Of a stretch of DNA of 64,000 nucleotides, positions 9,437-18,012 are shown piece after piece. The stretch is from Lujinxingia vulgaris (GTDB lineage: Bacteria > Myxococcota_A > Bradymonadia > Bradymonadales > Bradymonadaceae). A program made the translations under genes and the position numbers. The notes under the pieces were generated by a model that saw only the letters and a list, made by a program, of their open reading frames with translations, was not told the DNA's origin and made no database searches. The first letter of the stretch is position 1, and each line of letters begins with the position of its first letter. The DNA lies in assembly GCF_007997015.1 (NCBI RefSeq), contig NZ_VOSM01000005.1, positions 124,001 to 188,000 on the forward strand, read 5' to 3'.

Positions 9437-9683
9437 CATGAGCCTCCAACTTTCAGGAAGGCCATCACACGCGCCCCCCCTCAATGTTATTGTATTGCCG
9501 ACGAAGCGAGCCTCCCAATGGGGTTGAGCCCGCACTACGCCTTCAAGGCTAAAGCGACGCGACACCACGGGACAGGCAATGAATGATCGAATTGGGATGA
9601 AAAACGCCCTAATTTACTCCTTCGCGGGTTGTGCCTCGAAGGTCGGCCGCTCACCCCCCCATCCCCCCAATTCCCCAAAAACG

Positions 9684-9870
9684 CGACAATCTGGCACAGA
9701 CCATCGCCTCGCCCCCACCCCCACCGTGGTATTTTGCAACAGACCATCGCTTCGACCCCACCCCCACCGTGGTATTTTGCAACATGCCATCACCTTACCC
9801 CCCACCCGACCGTGACAGTCTGGCACAATCCATCGCGTCGACCCCACCCCCACCGTGGTATTTTGCGACA
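9684..9870. repeat. 43-bp tandem repeat in a 595-bp gene-free region
   Basis: Four complete units begin at 9699, 9742, 9785 and 9828, exactly 43 bases apart. The tail of an earlier unit (9684-9698) and the head of a later one (9871) flank them. Units share CCATCGC.TCG and CCCCACCCCCACCGTGG. Their tails fall into two types: TGGTATTTTGCRACA (units 1, 2, 4) and TGACARTCTGGCACA (units 0, 3). The minus strand is G-rich (GGTGGGGGTGGGG per unit). Apart from this repeat I see nothing gene-like between 9437 and 10031. Confidence 0.9.
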
Positions 9871-10031
9871 TAGCATCGTTTCGGACGCGACTTTTCCCCA
9901 CCCGAGGCCATCCCCCATCCCTTTAACTATATAAATATGAAAAAGCGCAGTCCGAGGCATCGACCATGCCCCGGACCGCGCTCTCATACATACCCTCGCC
10001 AGCTGACGAGCCTGGCACTTTACCAGGACGA

Positions 10032-11201
10032 TCAGCGCGTCAGCACCCGAAGCCCCACCGTTGCGCCGGGCCGCAGCTGAACCTGGTCGCCGAACATCCA
10101 GCCGCCGAGGAGCCCCTCCGGCAGCGCGCCCTCCGCGCTGTTGGCCACGTCCAGGCTGAGCGTCGGACCGCCGAAGAGCGCCAGGCGCTCCCCGAGCTCC
10201 ACCGCCACCATCGGGCGCACCTTGTAGAGTGAGAAGGGGTTATGCCCCCCCTCGCCAATCAACGAGGTGGCGCCGGCGTCGAGCGAAAACTCCACCGCCT
10301 CGCTCAGCGCTTTGCGCCACCCCATACGAATCGAGAGCGCGAGCCCCGGCCCCTGGCCCTCGCCGCGGCCGAATGCCTGCGTGCCCAGGGCGTAGCTGTG
10401 GTAGAAGGCCCCCGCCCCGTGCCTGATGCCCGCCTGCACAAACCCCTCATCGGAGACGTCGACCTGCGGGTAGACGTAGCCCCCGCGGTAGATGCCCACC
10501 GCGGCGATGCCGACGTGCTCGCCATCGGCGATATTGACCGCCCCGATCTGAAATCCGCGGGCTTTGCCGCCGGTGATATTCACCGCGCCGATCTGCAGCC
10601 CGTGCATATCGCCGCGGGTCAGGTTGAGCGCCCCGCCCACCTGCACGCCCCGAAAATCTCCGCCATTGATATTGGCCGCCCCGCCTACCTGCACGCCTGC
10701 GACATCGCCGCGGTTGACGTTGAGCGCCCCGCCCACCTGCACCCCGGCGACATCCCCGCCATTGATATTGGCCGCTCCGCCCACACCCACGCCGCTGACC
10801 TGGCCGCCGTTGAGGTTGAGCGCCCCGCCCACCTGCACCCCGGCGCGGCTTGCGCGGTTGATGTTGGCCGCCCCGCCCACCTGCACGCCGCGCACATCCC
10901 CGGTGTTGATATTCAGCGCGCCCCCCAACTCAAAGAGCCGCGTTCCCCCGCTCAGGCCCCCGACCATATTGAACGACACCACGCGCGGGGCGTCCGGAAG
11001 CGCCGACGACGTCCCCACGTAAGGAAAGAGATCCAGGCCGAAGACAATCGCCTCCGCCTCCGCCTCCTCCTCGACCGCCTCGCTCTCCTGCGCGCTCGCC
11101 AGCGACGCCGACGCCATCACCCCCAGCGCCACCGCCGCGCCCATCAGGCCCTTGAGCTTCATCCATCCCTTCAGAACGCTACGCTGCTGCTCGTGTTTCA
11201 A
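10032..11201 (-). CDS. LA_2272-type surface repeat protein, exported
   Basis: 389 residues with a signal peptide ending near ASLASAQ (about residue 37). From about residue 90 to 210 there are consecutive 16-residue repeats of the form VQVGGAxNINxGDVAG. They alternate strictly between a GGAANIN and a GGALNLN version, and later change to IGAVNI. The C-terminal half is beta-rich, fitting an outer-membrane barrel or surface-exposed beta-solenoid. The pattern matches the LA_2272 surface repeat family. The likely start is TTG, because AGGAGG sits six bases before it; an ATG 13 codons later has a weaker AAGGGA. Function unknown, probably envelope structure or adhesion. Confidence 0.8.
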   Translation of the reverse strand: MKHEQQRSVLKGWMKLKGLMGAAVALGVMASASLASAQESEAVEEEAEAEAIVFGLDLFPYVGTSSALPDAPRVVSFNMVGGLSGGTRLFELGGALNINTGDVRGVQVGGAANINRASRAGVQVGGALNLNGGQVSGVGVGGAANINGGDVAGVQVGGALNVNRGDVAGVQVGGAANINGGDFRGVQVGGALNLTRGDMHGLQIGAVNITGGKARGFQIGAVNIADGEHVGIAAVGIYRGGYVYPQVDVSDEGFVQAGIRHGAGAFYHSYALGTQAFGRGEGQGPGLALSIRMGWRKALSEAVEFSLDAGATSLIGEGGHNPFSLYKVRPMVAVELGERLALFGGPTLSLDVANSAEGALPEGLLGGWMFGDQVQLRPGATVGLRVLTR

Positions 11202-11437
11202 CCTGCACCTCCTGATTGTGCGCTATCGTGCTTCAGGGCCTCACCTGCCGCGCCCTGCGACGCGTCGCCCCCCGATATCCCATTTCTCCTCGCACGCAAA
11301 CCCAATAACATAATTTTACATCTCAACCTCCCGCCCCGCCATCGTGCCCGTCGCGCCCATCCTCCCTCCTCTGCTACAACCGACTCCGCAGAGCCCTGGC
11401 AGAGCCCCCTGCATCTCATTTTTTGTTCGAAAACCCC

Positions 11438-11507
11438 TGATCAAAAACCCTGATTAGAAAAACCTGATTAGAAAAACCTGATTAGAAAAACCTGATTAGA
11501 AAAAACG
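11438..11507. repeat. 14-bp direct repeat upstream of an ABC transporter gene
   Basis: TGATTAG starts at 11451, 11465, 11479 and 11493, giving four copies of a 14-base unit (TGATTAGAAAAACC). A degenerate copy (TGATCAAAAACCC) lies at 11438. The array ends 12 bases before the ATG of the ATPase gene, so it occupies the leader or promoter. The rest of the 317-bp gap from 11202 is AT-richer near 11300-11320 and could hold the promoter of the minus-strand gene; no gene is seen. Confidence 0.85.
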
Positions 11508-11518
11508 GAGTTCCAGCG

Positions 11519-12481
11519 ATGCCTCCTGACGCTTCATCTCCCACCCTGAACGAAAAAGCGCCGGCGGTGCTGGCGCGCGGCCTGCGTCGAAATTTTGGCG
11601 AGTTTGTGGCCGTCGACGGCATCGATTTTGAGATTGAGCGCGGGGAGTGTTTTGGTTTTCTGGGGCCGAACGGCGCGGGCAAGACGACCACGATGCGCAT
11701 GATCTACCGGGCGTCTCCGGTGGACGGCGGCCAGCTGGAGGTGCTGGGGCTGGACGCGGCCAGCGGCGACTTCGACCGCCAGATCAAAGCGCAGATGGGC
11801 GTCGTCGCCCAGGAAGATAATCTGGATACCGAGACGACGGTGCGCGAAAACCTGCGGGTGTTTTGCCGCTTTTACGGCATGTCGACCGCCGAGGCGAACC
11901 GGCGCTGCGACGAGCTTTTGGAGTTTGCGGGCCTGGTTGAAAAATCCGACCAGCGGGTGCAGGCCCTCTCCGGGGGCATGAAGCGCCGGCTGATGATCGC
12001 GCGCGGGCTCATCAGCCGCCCCCGCAACGTGATTCTGGATGAGCCCTCCACCGGCCTCGATCCCCGCGCTCGCCAGAACGTCTGGGACGGCCTGGCGCGC
12101 CTGCGCGAAGACAACGTCACGCTTGTGCTCACGACGCACTACATGGACGAGGCCGAGCGCCTCTGCGACCGCATCGCCATCATGGACCAGGGGCGCATCG
12201 TGGCCTGCGACACCCCCACAGGCCTCATCGCCCGCTGCAGCGCCCCGCAGGTCATCGAGCTCAGCCTGCGCCGCGGGCCACTTCCCGACCATGCCCGGCC
12301 GTTCCTTGAGCGCGCGCAACGCGTGGAGCACCTGCGCGACCGCGTGCTCCTCTACGTGGAAAGTCCCGAAGCGCTGGTCGGCGACCTGACCAAAAACTTA
12401 CCCGACCACCCGGCGATGGTGCGGCGCGCCTCCCTCGAAGATGTCTTTCTGGAGCTCACCGGCCGCGGCCTGGAGGATTAA
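11519..12481 (+). CDS. ABC transporter ATP-binding protein, NodI/DrrA-like
   Basis: 320 residues. Walker A GPNGAGKTT at about 49-57, signature LSGGMKRR at 150-157, Walker B VILDEP at 171-176 and the switch His in LTTHYMDEAE at about 207. The family hydrolyses ATP to drive export through an ABC-2 type permease; NodI and DrrA members export lipo-oligosaccharides or drugs. The partner permease follows after three bases, so this is a two-gene operon. The C-terminal extension (about 225-320) is typical of DrrA/NodI ATPases. GGAG lies eight bases before the ATG. The substrate cannot be told from sequence. Confidence 0.95.
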   Translation: MPPDASSPTLNEKAPAVLARGLRRNFGEFVAVDGIDFEIERGECFGFLGPNGAGKTTTMRMIYRASPVDGGQLEVLGLDAASGDFDRQIKAQMGVVAQEDNLDTETTVRENLRVFCRFYGMSTAEANRRCDELLEFAGLVEKSDQRVQALSGGMKRRLMIARGLISRPRNVILDEPSTGLDPRARQNVWDGLARLREDNVTLVLTTHYMDEAERLCDRIAIMDQGRIVACDTPTGLIARCSAPQVIELSLRRGPLPDHARPFLERAQRVEHLRDRVLLYVESPEALVGDLTKNLPDHPAMVRRASLEDVFLELTGRGLED

Positions 12482-12484
12482 ACG

Positions 12485-13276
12485 ATGCGACTTCCCGGCG
12501 ACATTGACCTGAAGATGGCCCTGGCGGTCTGGTGGCGAAACGCCACCGTGTACCGCCGCACCTGGCTCAAGAATATTCTGCCCAACTTTTTTGAACCCCT
12601 GCTTTATCTTGTGGGCATGGGGTTGGGGCTTGGGTTTTATGTGGGCGAGGGCATCAGCGGGCAGGATTATATCGCCTTTATCGGACCCGGTCTGCTGGCG
12701 TCGGCGGCGATGAACGGCGCGGTCTTCGAGGTGACCTACAACCTCTTTATCAAGCTCAACTTCGATCGCCTCTACGACGCCTACCTCTGCACGCCGGCCC
12801 AGATTCAGGATGTCGCCGCCGGCGAATTGATGTGGGCGGTGACCCGCGCCTCGATCTACGGCGCGGGATTTTTAATTGTGTTAGCTGCTATGGGTCTTGT
12901 GGGCTATCCGATTCTCACCAGCCCCTTTGCGCTTTTGATGCCTTTTGGCGTCATGCTCATCGGCGCGTGTTTTGGACTGATCGGGATGTGGTTTTCGACC
13001 TTTATTCGCACCATCGATCTCTACTCTTATTTCTACACGCTTTTCATCACGCCCCTCTTTTTGTTCTCGGGCATCTTCTTCCCGGTGGAGCGCTTTCCCT
13101 TCGGCGCGGAGATCGCCTGGTGCACACCGCTCTACCACGGCGTACACCTGATGCGGGGGCTGGCCACGGGCGAGTTGACCCCGGAGGTGGGTGTGAGTGT
13201 GGTGTGGCTTGTGGCCCTCTCGCTGATCCTGATGGCGATCGTGCCGGGGAGGATGCGGCGGCTTGTGTACGGCTGA
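12485..13276 (+). CDS. ABC-2 type permease, NodJ-like
   Basis: 263 residues with about six hydrophobic segments. These include [18 protein letters not shown] near the N-terminus and the ABC-2 signature region [22 protein letters not shown] at about 180-201, typical of NodJ/DrrB permeases. It lies directly behind the ATPase gene, so the pair should form one inner-membrane exporter. No outer-membrane partner is adjacent. The substrate may be a lipid, glycan or hydrophobic compound, which is only an inference from the family. Confidence 0.93.
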   Translation: MRLPGDIDLKMALAVWWRNATVYRRTWLKNILPNFFEPLLYLVGMGLGLGFYVGEGISGQDYIAFIGPGLLASAAMNGAVFEVTYNLFIKLNFDRLYDAYLCTPAQIQDVAAGELMWAVTRASIYGAGFLIVLAAMGLVGYPILTSPFALLMPFGVMLIGACFGLIGMWFSTFIRTIDLYSYFYTLFITPLFLFSGIFFPVERFPFGAEIAWCTPLYHGVHLMRGLATGELTPEVGVSVVWLVALSLILMAIVPGRMRRLVYG

Positions 13277-13298
13277 GCGCTCGCGTTGCCCCGAAGCG

Positions 13299-13349
13299 TT
13301 ACTTCTTAAAGAGCGCCTCAAGCTTCGCCCGGGCCTCATCGGCCTCGCT
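13299..13349 (-). repeat. duplicated 3' end of the zinc-ribbon gene (distal copy)
   Basis: These 51 bases match 15072-15122, the last 16 codons plus stop of the zinc-ribbon gene, with four mismatches and no gaps. Read on the minus strand the copy still encodes SEADEARAKLEALFKK and a stop. All four differences are silent (CTC/CTT, TTT/TTC, AAG/AAA, TAA/TAG). No start codon or zinc-binding part precedes it, so it is a gene-end fragment. It marks the far edge of a 1.7-kb module holding the unknown 402-residue gene. Confidence 0.9.
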
Positions 13350-13480
13350 GCCTCCCCCCCGATGCAGCCCTGCCCTCCAGCGCGGCCCGATCACGACAGA
13401 CACCATCCCCGCCCATCACACCACAAACGAGTTTTCGCTTTCCGACGCCCTGTCATCAAAGCTCAACCCGACGCCAGATT

Positions 13481-14689
13481 TCAAAAACCTTTGGGGAGAA
13501 GCGACACGTCCCACGTCTCTCCTTCTGCAAAGTCCAATCCTACGTCGGACTCGACGATAAAATCGATCTGACACTCTCGATAATCCGTATCTTCCCAACT
13601 CTTGAGAGTTTCCGAGTGCGTATGTGATCGAATATGGCACCCCAATTTACCAGTGTAGGCAATCCTGAGCAGTTCGCGAAGTGTATCTGAGTCCAGGTCG
13701 CCCCCGCGCCACCGCTTACTATATTTCACTATAGCATCAAGATCTGCGCTTTCTCGATCGATCAGAATCCGCCAAAGAAGCTCATCTGGACTCTCAACCT
13801 TTAAACGACCATCGGTATACAATCTCTCCACGGTAAACACATAGCGAATCAGCGGCTTGCCATCACATCTGTAATGCTTTTTGAACGCGCCCTTCGTCTT
13901 TTTCTTACCCCAGTAATTCGTGTTTGCCATGAGTACTTTTTTGGCCAGCTTCGCATCAAAGGCGCTGATATCGCCGAAAACCTCGTCAAAAACCCTCCCT
14001 CTCTCCTCTTTATCCAGGGTCGCTGCGCGCTCCGGACGCCCCACGGCTTCCATATGCCTGTCAAACGATCCCTCGGCGAGCTCATACATATAGTGGCGCC
14101 GATACTCCGAGGCACTGATGTCTCGCCTGGAGTCCACCCGGATTTTAAAGGTCTTTCGCGGAGCGACCTGTTCTTTAAGGCGCTCGTTGACCTCATCGAC
14201 GAAGTTCGGCTCGTCACCTCGCCAGCCTAGCGCGAAGTTAGCGTCGATCGCCTTTTGTATGAGTTCGTCGAAGGACGACACATCGATCGCCTTTCCACCC
14301 GGCACCGTCTGAAACCTGGTCTCCTCCAGGTTTAAACTCATCTCAGTTCCAGCGTCCCCCGTCCCCTCAATTAAGATCCACTCAGTCCCCTCATCATCGA
14401 CCCGGCTAATCGCTGAATCTCGGTAAAAAGGATGCATGGTACTATTCGTATCAAGCCCTCTCACAGCGATATCATGTGCTGTGTAGCCATCATCGTCGGA
14501 GAATTTCCAGTAAAAATACACCCCATCGCTCACTAAGCTGAAACGATACATATCTTCCGGGACACGATCTTTCCACCCGACCCTCGGACCTCCGTCACGG
14601 GCTACAGACAAAACTTCGACATCACTTCGTCGCGCCAGCCTTCCCATGCATAGCATGATCTCTACAGCCTTCGGGATATTGTCACTCAT
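13481..14689 (-). CDS. hypothetical protein in an AT-richer module
   Basis: 402 residues, soluble, with no signal peptide or membrane helix. The codons are clearly less GC-rich than those of neighbours, suggesting recent transfer. The first ~150 residues are acidic and Tyr/Trp-rich (YRFSLVSDGVYFYWKFSDDDGY). A middle part has YRRHYMYELAEGSFDRHMEAVGRPER. The last third includes SPDELLWRILIDRES and SHTHSETLKSWEDTDY. No catalytic motif or family recognised. GAGG five bases before the ATG fixes the start. The gene is bracketed by two copies of a neighbour's 3' end. Confidence 0.7.
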   Translation of the reverse strand: MSDNIPKAVEIMLCMGRLARRSDVEVLSVARDGGPRVGWKDRVPEDMYRFSLVSDGVYFYWKFSDDDGYTAHDIAVRGLDTNSTMHPFYRDSAISRVDDEGTEWILIEGTGDAGTEMSLNLEETRFQTVPGGKAIDVSSFDELIQKAIDANFALGWRGDEPNFVDEVNERLKEQVAPRKTFKIRVDSRRDISASEYRRHYMYELAEGSFDRHMEAVGRPERAATLDKEERGRVFDEVFGDISAFDAKLAKKVLMANTNYWGKKKTKGAFKKHYRCDGKPLIRYVFTVERLYTDGRLKVESPDELLWRILIDRESADLDAIVKYSKRWRGGDLDSDTLRELLRIAYTGKLGCHIRSHTHSETLKSWEDTDYRECQIDFIVESDVGLDFAEGETWDVSLLPKGF

Positions 14690-15071
14690 ATGCACCTCAT
14701 CTTTGACCTACCCTAAACATACAACCGTCATCTTCAACGCGTGGGATGCTTCAAATCTCTGTTTTCCCACCAGGGCCAGTGTGTCCTCTACCCGCGTCAG
14801 ACGTTTGTGCATCAACCATCACAACCTGCCTCATAATAAAGACCATGACTTTTACGTCGCCTGAAAGTGCCTGAAACCCGAAGGCTTCCCTTTCCGGCTC
14901 TGGCTTATGCCCCGTTTTGTGGCGTCACTTACTTATTGACACTCCCCCTACCGCTTTTTCCAAACACCTCACCCCGTCTCTATGGCTCCCCTGTTAGCAA
15001 TCGGCCCCCGACGCCAATAGCGATTCATCGCCCTCTGAGTGGCGTGTGACGTCTTCATTGGCGTGTCGGCG
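14690..15071. other. gene-free spacer, 382 bp, AT-richer
   Basis: No convincing coding frame. The segment lies upstream of the 402-residue gene and downstream of the zinc-ribbon gene on the minus strand. It probably carries the promoter of the former, but I see no clear promoter elements. Its composition matches the AT-richer module rather than the surrounding genome. Confidence 0.5.
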
Positions 15072-15374
15072 CTATTTCTTGAAAAGCGCCTCAAGCTTCG
15101 CCCGGGCCTCATCGGCCTCGCTTCGCACCTCCCCACCACCATCCCCCTTCGGAGGCGCGGGGCGAAAGAAGTCACAAAAATTCGCGCGCTCTTTATCGTG
15201 CACCGGCTCGCTCACCGGCTCCCGGCAACTTTTGGAGGCGCTGGTGTCGTAAAAGCGGCAGTTTTTGCACACCCGCATATCCGCATCGCACGCCGGGCAG
15301 GTCGTAGAGCGAAACACGCCGGTAAGCTCGGCCTCACAGCCGCAGCTAAAGCAGGTCAGGTGGGTCATCTTCAT
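15072..15374 (-). CDS. small zinc-ribbon protein
   Basis: 100 residues. The N-terminal half holds cysteine pairs typical of zinc ribbons: LTCFSCGCEAEL, TTCPACDADMRVCKNC, then SKSCREP and NFCDFF. The C-terminal quarter is a short charged helix (SEADEARAKLEALFKK). Probably a metal-binding regulatory or structural protein; no named family recognised. GGAG seven bases before the ATG supports the start. A silent-substituted copy of its last 51 bases lies 1.77 kb downstream (13299), with an unrelated gene in between. Confidence 0.78.
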   Translation of the reverse strand: MKMTHLTCFSCGCEAELTGVFRSTTCPACDADMRVCKNCRFYDTSASKSCREPVSEPVHDKERANFCDFFRPAPPKGDGGGEVRSEADEARAKLEALFKK

Positions 15375-15585
15375 AAGGTCGCTCCCTACGCATAAGAGAA
15401 GATTCAAACGCGCCTAACCTAACCCGCGCGCCCGGCCGGGTCGACAGCCGCCACGATCGTGTGGGTCAGGCCCCCGCGCCTCAACACTCCCGGGAACGTT
15501 CGCCCTCCCCCCTGCGTTCCCCACCCGAGACATGCTCCGCCTACCGCCAACCATCCGCGCCGGGGAAGTTTGATTCACCAGCGTA

Positions 15586-16137
15586 CCCCCAAACCATCAA
15601 CGCATTTTACATTTGCCCCCCAACCATCAACGCACCCAGGGCAAAGTCCTGCAAGGAGCAAGGGCGAAGCTGTAGCAGCGCTACCGCGAGCCCGCAGCGA
15701 CGCCGCTGGGGTCATCTTATGGTTAACCCCCGAACCATCAGCGCATCCAGGGCGGCATCCAGCAAGGAGCAAGGATGAAGCTGTAGCAGCGCTACTGCGA
15801 ATCCGCAGCGACGCCGCTGGGGTCGTCCTGGTGCGTTGATGCATTGAAGCTGTAGCAGCGCTACTGCGAATCCGCAGCGACGACGCTGGGGTTGTCCCAG
15901 GGTTTACCCCCGAACCATCAGCGCATCCAGGGCGGCATCCAGCAAGGAGCAAGGATGAAGCTGTAGCAGCGCTACTGCGAATCCGCAGCGACGACGCTGG
16001 GGTCATCTTATGGTTAACCCCCGAACCATCAGCGCATCCAGGGCGGCATCCAGCAAGGAGCAAGGATGAAGCTGTAGCAGCGCTACTGCGAATCCGCAGC
16101 GACGCCGCTGGGGTCGTCCTGGTGAGCTGATGCGGCG
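15586..16137. repeat. mosaic repeat array of 111- and 69-bp units
   Basis: Units start at GAAGCTGTAGCAGCGCTAC at 15666, 15777, 15846, 15957 and 16068, giving lengths 111, 69, 111, 111 and about 69. All share the same first ~47 bases, which contain inverted repeats GTAGC/GCTAC and CTGCG/CGCAG. The long form adds GGTTAAC and AACCATCAGCGCATCCAGG. Degenerate pieces (AACCATCAACGCA) precede the array at 15592 and 15622, and inverted versions (TGCGTTGATG) end the short units. The array ends about 60 bases before the helicase start. From 15375 to 15585 nothing else was found. Confidence 0.88.
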
Positions 16138-16198
16138 TTGATGCTGGTGTGGGGGTGCCTGATCTGTTAACCACGCACCAAACACATGCGGCGCTCAG

Positions 16199-17971
16199 TT
16201 GGAACGCCCCTCTTACCACGGTATCTCCTTGAACGATTTTGCAAAGCTCGACCTGATCGAACCTCTTCAACGGGCGATCGCCGCCCAGAACTACACCTCC
16301 CCCACTCCCATTCAGGCCCAGGCCATCCCCACGCTGCTCAAGGGCCGCGACGTGCTCGGATGCGCGCAGACCGGAACCGGCAAGACCGCAGCCTTCTCGC
16401 TGCCGGTGCTTCAGCACCTGGCCGCCGAGAAGCCCCCCCGCGGCAAGCGGCCCATCCGCGCCCTGATCCTCTCGCCGACCCGCGAGCTCGCCGCCCAGAT
16501 TGGGGAGTCGATTGAACTTTATGGAAAGCACCTGCCGCTGCGCCACCTGGTGATGTTTGGCGGGGTCAACGAAAAGCCCCAGATCCGCGCTCTGGAGCGG
16601 GGCGTCGACATCCTTGTGGCCTGCCCCGGGCGCCTGCTCGACCTGCAGGGCCGCGGCTTTGTGGATCTCAAAAACGTCGACTTCTTCGTGCTCGATGAAG
16701 CCGACCGCATGCTGGACATGGGCTTTGTGCCGGATGTGCGGCGCATCCTGAAGTTGATGCGCGGGGAGCGCCAGAACCTGCTCTTCTCGGCGACGATGCC
16801 CCCCTCGGTGGCGAAGCTGGCCAACACCTTCATGAGCGATCCGGTGCGCATCGACATCACCCCGGAATCGACCACGGTGGAGGCCATCGACCAGCGCGTG
16901 ATGTTTGTCGAAAAATCCGACAAGGCCGAGCTCCTCTGCGAACTTCTCGTCGATCTGAAGGTCGACTCGTCGATCGTCTTTACGCGCACCAAGCACGGCG
17001 CCAACCGCCTGACCAAGAAGCTTGAGCGCGCCGGCTTTAAGGCCGCGGCCATCCACGGCAACAAGAGCCAGAACGCGCGTCGCCGCGCGCTCGACGGCTT
17101 CCAGGACGGCTCGATCACCATCCTGGTGGCCACCGACGTGGCCTCCCGCGGCATCGACGTGGAGAGCGTGACCCACGTCTTCAACTACGATCTTCCCAAC
17201 GAGCCCGAGAGCTACGTGCACCGCATCGGTCGCACCGGCCGCGCCGGGCGCAGCGGCACCGCGATTGCGTTCTGCGACGACTCCGAGGGCGACTACCTAC
17301 GCGACATCGAGAAGATCACCGGCGAAGCGATCCCGGTGGATACCGAGCAGGCCTTTCACAGCGAGAAGGTGATGAAGGCGGCGCAGTCCGGAGGCGGCGG
17401 CAAGCGCAAGAGCCGCGGCGGCCGGCGCTCCGGCGGTGGACGACGCAGCGGCGGCCGCAAGAGCCGCGGTGGTGGAAACAACCGCCGTCGCAACAGCCGC
17501 AGCAGCCGAAACAGCCGCAGCAGCAACGCGCGCAGCTCGCAGAAGAGCACCGAAGAGACCCGCAGCGCCAGTGGCGAGGGCGGCAGCTCCGAGAAGAGCG
17601 AGCGCGCCAGCAGCCAGCGCAACCGCCGCCGGCGCTCCGGCCGCGGCCGGCGAGGAGGCTCGAATAAGGGTGAGCAGAGCCCCTCGAGTCAGAAAAGCGC
17701 CAGCGCCGAGGGCCAGAGCCGCAACGCGCAGGGCCGCGGCCAGCGCAACAGCGACCCGCAGGGCGGCGACGCCAACCAGGGCTCCGGCCGGAGCTCGCGA
17801 GGTTCAGGATCGAAGCGCCGGGGGTCGAGCCGACGCCGTAGCCGCGGCGCGCAGCGCCGCGCGGCCTCGCAGAAGTCCGACGCCTCGTCGTCCAACAATG
17901 CGTCCTCCAACACCACCAGCGCCCCGCGCCGTGAGCGACGCGACCGCCGCCCCTTAAGCGAGCGCGACTGA
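16199..17971 (+). CDS. DEAD-box RNA helicase, RhlE-like, with long basic tail
   Basis: 590 residues. Q motif PTPIQ at about 36-40, Walker A AQTGTGKT at 56-63, PTRELA, DEAD at 166-169, SATMP at about 196-200, then TDVASRGID and HRIGRTGRAG. The ATP-dependent helicase core ends near residue 380. The remaining ~200 residues are low-complexity Arg/Ser/Gly (SRGGRRSGGGRRSGGRKSRG), an RNA-binding type tail. The start is uncertain: the only candidates near the homology start are TTG at 16199 and TTG at 16229, neither with a clear ribosome-binding site. A structured repeat array lies directly upstream. Confidence 0.94.
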   Translation: MERPSYHGISLNDFAKLDLIEPLQRAIAAQNYTSPTPIQAQAIPTLLKGRDVLGCAQTGTGKTAAFSLPVLQHLAAEKPPRGKRPIRALILSPTRELAAQIGESIELYGKHLPLRHLVMFGGVNEKPQIRALERGVDILVACPGRLLDLQGRGFVDLKNVDFFVLDEADRMLDMGFVPDVRRILKLMRGERQNLLFSATMPPSVAKLANTFMSDPVRIDITPESTTVEAIDQRVMFVEKSDKAELLCELLVDLKVDSSIVFTRTKHGANRLTKKLERAGFKAAAIHGNKSQNARRRALDGFQDGSITILVATDVASRGIDVESVTHVFNYDLPNEPESYVHRIGRTGRAGRSGTAIAFCDDSEGDYLRDIEKITGEAIPVDTEQAFHSEKVMKAAQSGGGGKRKSRGGRRSGGGRRSGGRKSRGGGNNRRRNSRSSRNSRSSNARSSQKSTEETRSASGEGGSSEKSERASSQRNRRRRSGRGRRGGSNKGEQSPSSQKSASAEGQSRNAQGRGQRNSDPQGGDANQGSGRSSRGSGSKRRGSSRRRSRGAQRRAASQKSDASSSNNASSNTTSAPRRERRDRRPLSERD

Positions 17972-18012
17972 TCACCCGCCAACGCGCATCTTCTCGCCAG
18001 AAAAGCCTCGCC

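Noticed and set aside
9614-9901. Minus-strand frame with NTTVGVG repeats
   Set aside because: Encoded by the 43-bp repeat; 43 is not a multiple of three, so the peptide changes frame between units, which argues against coding.
15575-17221. Long minus-strand open frame of 548 codons
   Set aside because: It runs antisense through the helicase gene and the repeat array; the repeats have no stop in that frame and the GC-rich helicase leaves antisense frames open. No family features.
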